Shown here: positions 1 to 9,700 of the stretch, in pieces
Position numbering within the stretch: the first letter of the stretch is position 1
Layout of the letters: each line of letters begins with the position of its first letter
DNA from: JAVBMV01 sp031552145
Lineage (GTDB): Bacteria; Myxococcota; Myxococcia; Myxococcales; UBA5297
Length of the DNA stretch: 64,000 nt
Assembly: GCA_031552145.1 (NCBI GenBank)
Contig: JAVBMV010000008.1
Coordinates: forward strand, 186,001 to 250,000
Direction of reading: 5' to 3'
The notes under the pieces: generated by a model
Database searches by the model: none
Seen by the model: only the letters and a program-made list of their open reading frames with translations
Told to the model about the DNA's origin: nothing
Program-made: the position numbers and the translations under genes

Positions 1-3000
1 CACCGAGCCTGCTGGAACGAAAGACGTCGGTCGCACCGTGGAGGTTGCCGCTGACCAGCAGAGGTGGATTGCTCAGGTCGAGCGGTGCGGTAATGTCGGC
101 GCAGCTGTTGGGGAGGGTCGAGGGCTCGGAGAGCAGCACCTCGAGATCGAAGAGACCGGAGGGGAACGTCACGCCATCGCCGACGCCGTCGACGAAGAGC
201 AGCCAATGGCCCGCATCGAGTGAAGAGGCAACGACCATGGCGTTCCCATTGCGCTCTTCGCCGCAGAGCCGATCCTGCCCCGAAGGGATCGGGCAGGAGC
301 TGGCGGGACGCAAGTAGAGCGCCGGTCGGAAGTCAGGGGTCTCCATACGCCGCGCAACGCGCGCGAAGAGCTTCCTGGGGGTGCTCAGCGTGAAGGAGTA
401 GACCAGCTCACCGCCGCTGTGTGGCTCGAGCAGCGTCGCGCAGCTGCCCTCGCTCTCCGAGAGTGCCCACTCGGTGGAGGCGGCGCTCACATAGGCGCGG
501 TCGCCTTCGAACTCGAGCGGCTCGGGGGACGCGCAGCGGTTGTTGGCGGGGCGTGCGTTTGAGGGGGTCGAGGTGAGCGAGAGCGAATAGGGACCCTCGA
601 AGGGCCCGGGCACCTGGGGCGCGGCCGGATTGCGCCCACTCGAATCGACGAAGACATAATAGAGCTGATCGGCGAGCAGGTTGCGCAGCTCCAACGTCGT
701 CTTGCCATCGAGGCCGCTGCTCTGACCTACTCTGCAGGCCCGCTCGCTCAGGGTCGACTCACAGGCGGTGCGCACGTAGAGCGCGGGAACGAGCGCGGAG
801 CCCGCGGTAGGAGAGACCGTGAGCGTGATGTTGCTCTCTTCGCTCGGTCTAAAGGCATAGATCACCTCGCGCCCCGAGGTGGCGGCGCAGCTGGGACTCC
901 AATTGGCTGCGGAGATGGAGGTGGTGCCCGTGGCCGCTGTGCTGTAACCCCCGGCAGGAAGGCTATTCCCACCCAGCAAGATGGCGCCGTCGCAGAGCGC
1001 GCCCGAGGGGAGTTCGGTGGGAAAGGCATCGAGGGTGAGCGAGAAGGGACCGGAGAGCTCGGTCGAGGCGCTGTCGACCCAGAGCCAGTAGCTGCCGTTG
1101 GTCAGACTCGAGACCAAGAGCTCCGCCGTGGACTGAGCGCTGCTGGCGGCCGCGCAGGCGAGCGCGCTGCTCTCTTGCGCGCAGTCGGAGAGGAGGCGCA
1201 GTGAGAGGCGCGTGGGGTGGTCGCTGGTGCTCTCGGCTCTCGCCGTGAGCGTGATACCGCTCGGAAAACCAGTGAACTCCAACCGATAGACGAGCTCATT
1301 GCCCGCGCTGGCGCAGCCGGGCGAGACGGCGGCGCGCGCGTGGGGGCCGAAGCGGGTGTCGCCCGAGACTGAGTGGGAGAGCCGCTCGGAGTCGAAGACC
1401 AGAGGGCTGGCCATTGCACAGGTGGTGTTGGTCACCGGGGGGCCCTCGGAGAGCTCCAGAGAAAATTCGCCCGAGGTGAAGGCGTCGCTGTCGACGACGA
1501 GGGTGTACTCGACGCCCTCGGCGGTGCTGCCGAGCCGTGCGCTGGCCTCACCGGTGCTCAGGAGGCCGCGCTGGCAGGTAGCCCCGGCGAGCGGCTCGGG
1601 TGAACAGCCCTGGATGAGGGCAACGGAGGGGAGGAAGGCGGGAGAGTTCGCGGTGCGCTTGACGGTCGCCGTAATGGAGTGCTCGCCCTGCGCGGTGAAG
1701 CGGTAGAAGAGATCCTGCCCACCCGGGCTGCCGAGACAATCAGCGGCAAAGTGGTCGTCGTTCGCCTCGACCGTTGAACCCGTGACGCTCGTCGGCAAAG
1801 AGGAGGGGAGCGCCGTCGCGTCGCCGCAGAGGTCGTTCTCCACCTGATGAAGCGATGAGCTGCGCTGGAGTTCGAGCGCAAAGACCGAAGAGGAGCTTTG
1901 GACCCCCTGCGCCACGGTCAGGCGATCGATCCAGAGATAGTAGGTGCCGGGCGAAAGGCCAATGGCCTTCGCCATGATGGGTGCGTTGGGCAGCTCGCCC
2001 TTGGTACAGAAGAGGATGTTGCTCTGCACGAGCGAGCCGCAGCTGCGCCTCAACTCGAGATAGTAGGGCAGGTTCGAGCCCTGGGCAGGCGTGAGGATCA
2101 CGGTCAGATCCTGGTTCTCACCCGAAGGAATCTCCACGGCATAGACCAGGTCCTCGCCGCTCTGCCCCAGCCTGCCGACATCGTGGCAGGTCGGGTTACC
2201 CGAGAGGCCCATCGAGCCTGTGTGGCCTGTGATGTGAGCCCTCCCCGAAGGCTCGAATGGGAGCGTGTTCGCCTGAGGCGCCGCGCAGTCAGCGGCGCCG
2301 AAGAAAGGCTCTTCGTTCAGACGCACGGTGAGCTCGAAGTGGCCGGCGGTTCCATTGGCGGAGGCGACGGCGATGATCCACTCGCCGGGCTCGATGAAGC
2401 CCTCCATCACCGCTCCCGAAGGCTCGTGCGTCGTGGCACAGTGCTCGGCGCTGAGAGTCTCACAACCGTTGAAGATCAAAAGAGAGGGTGCATACCCTCC
2501 AGTCAGCTCGCTCCAAGCCTCGGCCGAGACGAAGCTCCTGCTCGCTGTCGTGAAGGAGTAGTAGAGCGCCTGGCCCGAGAAGACCTTGTAAGTCGCGTGC
2601 TCCATGCAGGCCCACTGGGCGGGCAGATGAACGGCGGGGGTCGTATCGCCCGAGGCAATCGCTACCCCATCGCTGAAGGCGAGCGCCTCGGCCGACTCGC
2701 AGGAGTCGTTCACCGGAAGGTCGATCACGGGGGTGGCCTTCACCCCGAGGATGTACTGTCCGCGCGCCTCTTCGTTCTGCTTGAGGGTATCAACCCACAC
2801 GAACCAAGTTCCGCGCTCCAAGGTCGCTTCGAGCGAGGTAACGTTGGAGGTGAGCGTTCGGGCACAGACCATGTCGCTGCGGGCATCGCACCGCTCGCGG
2901 ATATAGAGCATCGGCCTGGCGCTGTCGGATGTCGAGGCCGTCGGGAGCAACTCGACATGTACGCGCGCGCGCTCGGTCAGCGAAAACTGAAAGACGGCGT

Positions 3001-3760
3001 CGGAGCCGGTGCGGGTGGAGGAGAGCGCGCAGCTTGGATCTCCCGAGTCGGTCGCGAATCGTAGATCGGCCACGACGTAGGCCTGCCCATCTTTGTCGAA
3101 GAGCAGCTCGGTGACGGTGCCCGTACACTCGTCGTTCTTCACCAAGCGGTCGAAGAAGCCGCAGACGTTGTCGATGCAGACCTCTCCGCCAGAGCAATAG
3201 CCGCAGTTCTCGACGGTGACCACCTCGCCGCACCGGTCGCGCAGCGTGAGCGGGTAGCAGTTGGCCCCTACCGACTCGCAGAGCTCGGAGGAGTGCTCGG
3301 GGACGCAGACGCAGCTGCCCGAGCCGTCGCAGGAATCGGGAAAGGCACAGGTGCCGCAGCTGATCTCTCGAGGCCTGTTGCAGCGGTCGATGACAGTGAG
3401 CGGTCCGCACTGGCGGGTACCGCACCTCTCGTCGGCGTAGGCCTGCAACTCCTCCTCCGATTCGCCTTGGCAGAGGCATTGCCCTTCGGAGTTGCACTCC
3501 TCCTGAGGCTCGCACTCGCCGCAGCTACCGCCGCAGCCGTCGCTGCCGCAGAGGCGCCCGTCGCAGTTGGGGACGCAGGCGTCGGCGTCACCCGCGCCAG
3601 TGTCCGCATCGCCCCCAGCGTCGGAAAGGGTGGCATCTGGAGTGGGGCCTGAGTCGGTCGCGCCCACATCCCGAGGCTCTTGAGGGCCCGAGGGCTCTCC
3701 TCCACAGGCCGCGAGAGAGAGCGCGAGCGCGAGAGAGAGGTGGCAGAGTAGGCGTAACAT
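1..3760 (-). CDS. Giant Cys-rich repeat lipoprotein (3' end outside window)
   Basis: One uninterrupted minus-strand frame runs from ATG at 3760 to the left edge (at least 1253 codons). I checked the frame at several points and found no stop. The start encodes a lipoprotein signal peptide with lipobox LAAC (Cys19). A D/G/T-rich linker and a Cys-rich stretch (about residues 55-195, many CxxC-type pairs) follow. Then comes a module of about 130-150 residues, seen at about residues 203, 350, 485, 640, 776, 920, 1072 and 1218. Each module opens with a pattern like N-x-C-x-x-A-x-x-L, has a central Y-x-F-T or V-Y-x-F strand, and ends in a W/Y-x-x-V-D turn and G-x-F-x-L. This resembles secreted PPC-like beta-sandwich repeats of myxobacterial surface proteins. 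The likely site is the cell surface; substrate unknown. SD GGAG lies just upstream. Confidence 0.85.
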   Translation of the reverse strand, partial: MLRLLCHLSLALALSLAACGGEPSGPQEPRDVGATDSGPTPDATLSDAGGDADTGAGDADACVPNCDGRLCGSDGCGGSCGECEPQEECNSEGQCLCQGESEEELQAYADERCGTRQCGPLTVIDRCNRPREISCGTCAFPDSCDGSGSCVCVPEHSSELCESVGANCYPLTLRDRCGEVVTVENCGYCSGGEVCIDNVCGFFDRLVKNDECTGTVTELLFDKDGQAYVVADLRFATDSGDPSCALSSTRTGSDAVFQFSLTERARVHVELLPTASTSDSARPMLYIRERCDARSDMVCARTLTSNVTSLEATLERGTWFVWVDTLKQNEEARGQYILGVKATPVIDLPVNDSCESAEALAFSDGVAIASGDTTPAVHLPAQWACMEHATYKVFSGQALYYSFTTASRSFVSAEAWSELTGGYAPSLLIFNGCETLSAEHCATTHEPSGAVMEGFIEPGEWIIAVASANGTAGHFELTVRLNEEPFFGAADCAAPQANTLPFEPSGRAHITGHTGSMGLSGNPTCHDVGRLGQSGEDLVYAVEIPSGENQDLTVILTPAQGSNLPYYLELRRSCGSLVQSNILFCTKGELPNAPIMAKAIGLSPGTYYLWIDRLTVAQGVQSSSSVFALELQRSSSLHQVENDLCGDATALPSSLPTSVTGSTVEANDDHFAADCLGSPGGQDLFYRFTAQGEHSITATVKRTANSPAFLPSVALIQGCSPEPLAGATCQRGLLSTGEASARLGSTAEGVEYTLVVDSDAFTSGEFSLELSEGPPVTNTTCAMASPLVFDSERLSHSVSGDTRFGPHARAAVSPGCASAGNELVYRLEFTGFPSGITLTARAESTSDHPTRLSLRLLSDCAQESSALACAAASSAQSTAELLVSSLTNGSYWLWVDSASTELSGPFSLTLDAFPTELPSGALCDGAILLGGNSLPAGGYSTAATGTTSISAANWSPSCAATSGREVIYAFRPSEESNITLTVSPTAGSALVPALYVRTACESTLSERACRVGQSSGLDGKTTLELRNLLADQLYYVFVDSSGRNPAAPQVPGPFEGPYSLSLTSTPSNARPANNRCASPEPLEFEGDRAYVSAASTEWALSESEGSCATLLEPHSGGELVYSFTLSTPRKLFARVARRMETPDFRPALYLRPASSCPIPSGQDRLCGEERNGNAMVVASSLDAGHWLLFVDGVGDGVTFPSGLFDLEVLLSEPSTLPNSCADITAPLDLSNPPLLVSGNLHGATDVFRSSRLG

Positions 3761-3783
3761 GGAGGCTCTCCAAATAGACAAAA

Positions 3784-3807
3784 GCTCCGCCCCCAAGCGG
3801 GCGGAGC
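3784..3807 (-). terminator. Rho-independent terminator of the atp F0 operon
   Basis: A 9-bp perfect stem (GCTCCGCCC at 3784-3792 with GGGCGGAGC at 3799-3807) has a 6-nt loop. On the minus strand it is followed by TTTTG and a T-rich stretch. It sits 78 bp after the atpF stop and just before the lipoprotein start on the same strand. Confidence 0.8.
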
Positions 3808-3884
3808 CTTCGAATATAGGGCAGTCGCTCTTGCTGCTTCAAACGCAGGCGCCTGCTTCGCCGCAAGGCGTCCCGCCGGACAAA

Positions 3885-4415
3885 CTAGGCCACGGGCCTC
3901 TTCGTCTCCAGCTCCTTCAGATAGTCGGCGACGATTTTACGTTGAGCGCCCTCATCCAACGAACTCTCGATCAACCTCTGTGCACCCGCGATGGCGAGCT
4001 CCACTGCTTGGCCGCGCAGCTCCGCGAGCACCTTTCGCTTCTCCTCATCGATCTGGCGCCGCGCCGTCGCGAGCAGCGCATCGGCCTCTTTGCGGCTCGC
4101 CGCGAGCAACTCCTGCCGCATCTGCTCCGCCTCGGCCTGGTTCTTACGCACCAGCTCCGACACCTCGCGGCGAGCCTCCACGGTGGCGCGCTTCTGCTCC
4201 GCCAACATCTGCTCGGCGGCGTCGCGCTCATGCTTCGCCGAGTCGAGCGACTCGGCGATGGCCTTCTCGCGGCGGTCGAGCATCTGGAGGAACGGCCCCC
4301 AGACCTTCCAGCGCAGCACGAAGAAGAGGATCAGGAAGGTGACGAGGGTCCAGAAGGTCAACCCAGGGTTGATCTCGATGATGCTAGCGGCGATCACCTT
4401 CGCGCTCGTGAACAT
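3885..4415 (-). CDS. atpF: ATP synthase F0 subunit b
   Basis: Peripheral-stalk subunit of the F-type ATP synthase (176 aa). One N-terminal membrane segment (about residues 17-36, with FLILFFVLRW) is followed by a long charged helical region typical of the b dimer that links F0 to F1 delta/alpha. ATG at 4415 has a good SD (GGAGG, 6 nt upstream). It is the last gene of the operon, 30 bp after atpE and 78 bp before a hairpin terminator. No F1 gene (atpHAGDC) follows, so F1 must be encoded elsewhere. Length is normal for a b subunit. Only one b-type gene is present, with no b' paralog beside it. Confidence 0.95.
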   Translation of the reverse strand: MFTSAKVIAASIIEINPGLTFWTLVTFLILFFVLRWKVWGPFLQMLDRREKAIAESLDSAKHERDAAEQMLAEQKRATVEARREVSELVRKNQAEAEQMRQELLAASRKEADALLATARRQIDEEKRKVLAELRGQAVELAIAGAQRLIESSLDEGAQRKIVADYLKELETKRPVA

Positions 4416-4445
4416 GTCGTACCTCCGCGGCGGCGCTTGGCCTGA

Positions 4446-4673
4446 CTACTTGATGGCCAAGAGGAGCAACACGACCTCGGCGAAGAGGGTGACACCTTCG
4501 ATAAAGGCCGCCGAGATGAGGGTGGTGGAGCGAATGTCCCCACCGGCTGAAGGCTGCCTCGCCATGCCCTCCATGGCCGCTGCCGCGAGGCGACCGATGC
4601 CGCTGCCCGCTCCGATGACCGCGAGCCCTGCTCCGATTCCTGCCGCGAAATACGCAAATGCCAAGCTGTCCAT
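4446..4673 (-). CDS. atpE: ATP synthase F0 subunit c
   Basis: Proteolipid of the rotor ring, 75 aa, two membrane helices. Helix 1 has the GxGxGxG packing motif (residues 21-27). The polar loop has RQP (39-41). The ion-binding carboxylate is Glu59, 18 residues after the loop proline as in Escherichia coli Asp61. The residues after it (G-V-T) do not suggest a sodium site, so protons are the likely ion (inference). An additional Glu66 sits two helical turns further along helix 2, and Glu35 lies near the loop. Start ATG 4673 was chosen over longer frames because GGAGGAAG lies just upstream and the protein then has the family length. Confidence 0.95.
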   Translation of the reverse strand: MDSLAFAYFAAGIGAGLAVIGAGSGIGRLAAAAMEGMARQPSAGGDIRSTTLISAAFIEGVTLFAEVVLLLLAIK

Positions 4674-4698
4674 GTCTGCTTCCTCCGGTGGAGACTTT

Positions 4699-5799
4699 CT
4701 ACGGGTGATGGTGAACTTTTGAGTCGGACGAATGCTCGGCGTCCTGGGCCGCGTGCTCTCCCGCTTCATGCCCATGGTGCCCCATGGCGACGCCGAAGCC
4801 AATGAAGACCGAGGAGAGCATGGTGAAGACATAGGCCTGCACTACAGAGACGAAGAGTTCGAGCAGGTAGATCGCGAAGGCGAGTCCGACGGAGATGGGG
4901 ATAAAGAAGGCCGTGACCATGAAGATCAGGGCGATGAGAAAATAGATGACGATGTGCCCCGCGACCATGTTCGCGAAGAGTCGAATGGTGAGGGCGAAGG
5001 GCTTGGTGAAGAGACCGATGAACTCGACGGGGATCATGATGGGCCAGAGCCACCAGTCGACTCCGCCGGTCAGATGCTTCAGGTAGCCGCCGAGCCCGGC
5101 CGCGCGGATGCCGGCCACTTGTGTGAAGCCAAAGGTGACGAGCGCGAGCCCTGCCGTCACGGCGATGTTGCCCGAGGCTGTCGCCATATAGGGGATGAGC
5201 CCCAGCACGTTGATCGAGAGGATGAAGAAGAAGGCCGTGCAGAGGTAGGGGACGGAGCGATCCGCCTGAGGCATGGGGATGCTCTTGCGTGCGATCTCGT
5301 CCCGGACGAAGAGGACCAGCAGCTCCACGAAGTTGGTGCCCCCCTTGGGCACCAGCTGACCCTCTTTGGGGCGCGCCCTCCAAAGGAGGACGAAGAGCGC
5401 GATGGCGGCAACCCACATGAAGAAGAGGTGCTTCGTGGGCGTGAGGTCGAGCTCCAGGGAGCCCAGGTGCACCACGCCGTTCCAGCCAGTCTTCTCGCAA
5501 AGCAATTGCTTGAAGTCGACGGTAATGTGACCCGCGCTGATGGGGCTCTCGAACTCGAGCGCATGGCTGTCGGAGACGTGATGGAAGATCACCTCCGCGG
5601 GCGAAGGGGAGTGGCCCTCTCCGTGGCCGTCGCCGTGCAGAGCCTTCGCGGCGAGCAGCTCTTCGCAGGTAGGGAGGTGCTTCTCCACCTCTATGCCCGG
5701 GGGCTCCGGCGCGGCGCTCGACGCGCGCGTCGCCGCGGGTGAGAGCAGCGCAAGCGAGAGAAGCGCGGCGAGGAGGATGGAGTGGCGCGCGCGGCTCAT
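4699..5799 (-). CDS. atpB: ATP synthase F0 subunit a, long N-terminal form
   Basis: Stator channel subunit, 366 aa. The essential arginine is Arg273 in TIRLFANMVAGH, and Gln321 lies in VVQAYVFTML. Before the first transmembrane helix (about 124-141) there is a signal-peptide-like start (hydrophobic 9-21) and a His-rich periplasmic segment (HGDGHGEGH at 55-63, then FHHVSDSHAL). The C-terminus is also His-rich, ending in HHHP. Such long N-termini are known in some phyla, so this is a variant rather than an error. ATG 5799 overlaps the stop of the upstream atpI-like gene (ATGA), with SD GAGGAG inside that gene's last codons. This implies translational coupling. Confidence 0.93.
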   Translation of the reverse strand: MSRARHSILLAALLSLALLSPAATRASSAAPEPPGIEVEKHLPTCEELLAAKALHGDGHGEGHSPSPAEVIFHHVSDSHALEFESPISAGHITVDFKQLLCEKTGWNGVVHLGSLELDLTPTKHLFFMWVAAIALFVLLWRARPKEGQLVPKGGTNFVELLVLFVRDEIARKSIPMPQADRSVPYLCTAFFFILSINVLGLIPYMATASGNIAVTAGLALVTFGFTQVAGIRAAGLGGYLKHLTGGVDWWLWPIMIPVEFIGLFTKPFALTIRLFANMVAGHIVIYFLIALIFMVTAFFIPISVGLAFAIYLLELFVSVVQAYVFTMLSSVFIGFGVAMGHHGHEAGEHAAQDAEHSSDSKVHHHP

Positions 5800-6236
5800 G
5801 GTTTCTCCTCGGGGAAAGCGGCGGGAGGAGCAGCGGGGGGGCGGGAGGGTGGCACAGCGCGGGTTCGCTTCAAGACGAGAGTCAACTCCGCGATCTGATG
5901 GAGCAAGAAGGGAAGGAAGAAGGCGAGCGCGAAGGCGATGAGGCTCGCCCCCAGCGCCTTGGCCGCGAGCATGCCGGCCGCGAGGAGTACCATCCGGATC
6001 GACATCCCGAAGACGATGGCGTTGAAGAGCGCCTTCAGCTCCCCGCCAAAGGCGCGAGAGAGAAGAATGAAGACCGCGGTGGAGGAGATGGTGGCGCAGG
6101 CGAGCCCTAGGAGCAGCCCCACGCGGAGCTCGGTCTCCAAGAAGAGCGCGGTGACGAGGCCAACGACCGCCGTCGCGGCGACCGCGGCGAAGGCACGCTT
6201 GAAGAGATGACTCTGTGCTCTGCGCGCTTGCTCCAT
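5796..6236 (-). CDS. AtpI-like ATP synthase assembly membrane protein
   Basis: A 146-aa protein with four predicted membrane segments (about residues 13-32, 38-60, 66-90 and 95-118) and a Pro/Ala-rich C-terminal tail. The topology and position directly before atpB fit the AtpI/UncI family, which assists c-ring assembly. Primary-sequence signatures of that family are weak, so the name rests partly on context. Start ATG 6236 begins MEQARRAQ; the frame is open further upstream but that part would overlap atpZ. It follows atpZ by 11 bp and overlaps the atpB start by 3 bases. Confidence 0.75.
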   Translation of the reverse strand: MEQARRAQSHLFKRAFAAVAATAVVGLVTALFLETELRVGLLLGLACATISSTAVFILLSRAFGGELKALFNAIVFGMSIRMVLLAAGMLAAKALGASLIAFALAFFLPFLLHQIAELTLVLKRTRAVPPSRPPAAPPAAFPEEKP

Positions 6237-6247
6237 CGTCACAGCCG

Positions 6248-6580
6248 CTAGCGAGGTGACTCGTCGTCGTTCTGGTCGCGCCTGCGGGTGAGTTGCTCTT
6301 TGCCGTCGGTATCGGGCCGATCCTGGCCATCCCGTTTGGAGAGCGCCAGCATCGACCTGACGAAGGAGAAGAGCCCCGCGCCGGCGCCCAGCAGCGCACC
6401 GACGATGAGCAACCAGGGTTTTAGGCCGAACCGCCCATCGAGCCACCAGCCGACGAGCGCCCCCAACAGGGTCGCGATGACCATGTTCCAGGATGCGCCG
6501 AGGATGGGCGCCGCGCCTTGTAGTGTCTCCAGCGCGCGACCATGAGTGGACTCTCTCTGGCGTTTAGACCTCGCCAGCAC
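6248..6580 (-). CDS. AtpZ/AtpI-type F0 accessory protein
   Basis: First gene of the F0 operon (110 aa). It has two membrane helices with the family pattern GALVGWWLDGRFG, then PWLLIVGALLGAGAG, followed by a charged tail. AtpZ proteins sit at the head of atp operons and form a small membrane complex with AtpI, proposed to act in c-ring assembly or magnesium supply. The start is GTG at 6580: AAGGAG lies 4-5 nt upstream and no better ATG is present. The operon promoter should lie in the roughly 130 bp between this gene and the next gene upstream on the same strand (stop at 6710). Confidence 0.85.
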   Translation of the reverse strand: MLARSKRQRESTHGRALETLQGAAPILGASWNMVIATLLGALVGWWLDGRFGLKPWLLIVGALLGAGAGLFSFVRSMLALSKRDGQDRPDTDGKEQLTRRRDQNDDESPR

Positions 6581-6709
6581 CGCTCCTTTCGATACCGCGC
6601 CAATTCTGCCGCGCCGAAATGGCCAGCAGCTCCGGGCACTTGCCCGGCCGAGCGATAGCAGTGCGTTTTATTAGCATTGCGCTTCCGGGGGGTGCAACCC
6701 GAAAGATGC

Positions 6710-9700
6710 TCACTTTCCGGAGGGCATCGAGAGCCAGACTTTGCGCTTGTTTGCCTCATCCAGGGAGCGCAGGAATGCCCTGAAAGAGGGGTAGTCGATA
6801 GGCTCGATCCGGCCGCTCGTCAGCGTGAACTCGCGCTTGACGACGAGCGCCTGCTCTCCGCTCGGCGCGCTGTGCGTCTCGAAGGTGACGTGGTAGGCGC
6901 CGAAAGGGCTCTTGACCTCTAGCTCGTCGGGCACCTCTACCTGGGTCGCGCTGGGCAGCAGAAAGTGGCTGGCCGCCTTCACCTGGAACGGATAGTCAAG
7001 CTGCAGTGGTTGGGTGCGGGAAGGGAGAGAGGCGAGGGTGTCGCTGAGTGAAGGCTCGGCGCCGAAGGGAGAGAGCGAGAGCCGCTCCCCCTCGCGCTTG
7101 GCGGCGCGAGGCACTTTGGCCACATAGTCGATGACGACCGGCTTCTCCAAGACTGAGAGTTGGGAGGTGCTGCTGCGCTCCACCGTGCTGCCAGGGTATT
7201 GGCGTGCCAAGGCGCGTTCGATGTTCCTCTGCCGCGACTCCGGCGCCTGCAGCGCGCGCCTCCGCCCGGGGGCAGGCAGGCCGATGAGGGTCGTCCTGCC
7301 CTCGAGCATGGCGGAGCCATCGGGTGCGAGGCTGAAGCGCTCCTCCACCTCGGTCCGATTGGCCTCGGCGCTCGATTCGGGGATCCGAGTGAGACGGCTC
7401 TCTCCATCGGGGACCACGATGAGGACCGAGGCGCCCCGGTCTGCTTGGGGCAGCTCGAGCGAGCCGTGCAGCTCCGCTGTTCCGTCCAGGAAGAGGTCGA
7501 AGCGGGGCACATAGAGAATGGCGTGGTCGAAGACCGCGAGCGAGGCAGGTGAGTCGGGTAGTCGCCCGTTGCGCCGGGTTCGCACCAGCGTCAGATTGGA
7601 GTCGATCCCGGCGAGCGAGAGCAGCGCGTGCATGAGCGAGGCCTTGTCCTTGCAGTCGCCGAAGCGCCTCGCCAGGATGGTGTCTACCCGGTAAGGCTTG
7701 TAGCCATGGATCCCGAACTCGAGCCCCACATAGCGCGTCCTCTCGACCACGAAGCCGTAGACTGCCTTCACCAGCGCCAGGTCGTCTCCAGGAGAGAGCG
7801 GCGCTCTTAGCTCGGCGAGCAGGTCTTCCAGTTCCCGCGTGGGGAGAAGCTGCTCGCGCACCAGCCCCCAGTAGTAGCGCCCGATAGCTGCCCAGTCGTT
7901 TGAGGTCGAAACGTGCAGCGGCTGCGCCACCTCGGAGAGCGGCGGCATCGAGGGCTCTGCGGCGAGGCGCGCGAGGTCGAGGGCCGACCAGTGGTAGAGC
8001 TGCTCTCCCAGCTCACCCGCCCGTTGCTCGGCGGCGAGGAGCGCGGGAGCGCTGGCATAAATGGGGCGCTCGGCGGGCGCCTCCAGGTAGTAGTCGAAGT
8101 GGCGCGTGTAGTGGTGCGACTGCACGGTGACGACGTCTCCAAAGAGATCGGAAAGGAGGTTGTCGTTCGCGATATCGTCGAGCTTGTAGCGAAGCTCCAA
8201 AACGTCGCCGGGCATCAGCGCTGGGAAGAGTACTCTGCGCGCCCTGGCGTCGTAGTAGATACGGACCGACTCGTCGGAGAGGGAGTGGTCCGACTCGGTG
8301 TGCGAGTCGACGACGCTGCCATCCGCCTTGTGCACGCGCGCGCGCAGGATCCTCAGCCGCTGTCTGTCGGGCGACCATCCGATCCACTGCGCTCGCTCCT
8401 GCTCGACGCCACGCATGTTGGTTACGGCGATCACCCGCTGCACCAGTCGATGGGCCAGCCCCCCCGAGAGCAGCTTCACCGCGGCGAATTCATCCAGCAC
8501 GCCCGAGTCCGCCCCGTCGGGAAGCGGCTTCTTTCGCAGCTCGGCCGCGAGGGCCGCTGCGTCGCGCGCGTAGGCCTCGCCGAAGGCCGGCTCGCGCGCC
8601 TTCTCCTGCAGCGCCGCGAGCGTCTCGCGCAAGTTGGAAGCCTGGGGCCGCAGCTCCAGCGCGCGCGTATAGGCCGTGATGGCCGCCTCGCGGTCGTAGA
8701 GCCGCGCCAGTACTTGCCCTTCCATGACGTAAATGTCGGCCGATTCGGGGGCGAGCGCCTTCGCCAGCGAGAGCGCCTCGCGCGCCTCGACGCCACGACC
8801 GTTGGCCGCCGCGCTCTCCGCGTAGCGCGTCAGATAGTTTGTGTCCCAAGGATCGAGCAGAATGAGCCGCTTCAGCTCCGCGAGCGCCTCGTCGGTCTTT
8901 CCCACTTTGAAGAGGAGCGCGGCGAGGAGTTGGCGCGCCGAGAGCTGATCATACTTAAGACCGACCAGGACGCGATACCGGGCGATCGCCTCGTCAGCGC
9001 GACCGCGCTCCCGGGCGACGCGCGCCGCCTCTTCGATGGCCGGGAGCATGTTGGGTGCCCGCTCCGCCAACGACATGATCGCGCGCTCGGAGCGCGCCTC
9101 CATTCCCATCGCCTTGAGCGCCGCCGCGCGCGCGAGCTCAAGCGAAAGTGCGTCGGACTCCACCGCCAGCGCCCCCTCCGTCAGCTCGAGGGCCCGCGCC
9201 GGCATCTCGCGCGCGAGATAATGAAAGGCGAGGAGCGCAGTCGCATCGACTTGCTGGGGCCTCGCACGCAGCGCCGCTTCGAGGAAGGAGCGCATCGCGT
9301 TCTGATCGTCGGCGAGAGAGGCCGCCAGGTAGTGGACCTTCGCCGCCTCGGCGCCCTCTTCAGCGCCGAGTAATTTCGAAGCCTCGGCGCTCTCCTTCGC
9401 CGCGAGCCGGGAGGTCGCGTCGAAAGAGCGAAGGAAATGGAGCATCTGGGCATATTCATATCGGGCACGCCAGCTCTTGGGGGCGGCCTTCGCTCTGGAC
9501 CGGAAGGGCACGGCCAGGTTGGGAAGGGCGCGCGCGCCTCCCCTGCCCTTGGGCTGCGGCGGCAGCACCTCGGGGGCAGTAGAGGAGAAGCGGAGCGCAT
9601 TCCCTTCGGGATCGGTGACACGCAGGATGAAGCCCGCCCGCCCCTCCTTTGGTGTACATAGCTTCAGGAGCAGGCGGTTGGCCCCCTTGGCGAGCCTGAC

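Noticed and set aside
1898..3064. 388-codon plus-strand frame and several short frames in 1-3760
   Set aside because: The minus strand reads as one lipoprotein with signal peptide and repeats through the whole stretch, so these are shadows. The gene is not broken; it runs off the window.
7913..9373. 486-codon plus-strand frame opposite the TPR/transglutaminase gene
   Set aside because: No domain or SD; it mirrors the codon pattern of the real minus-strand gene.
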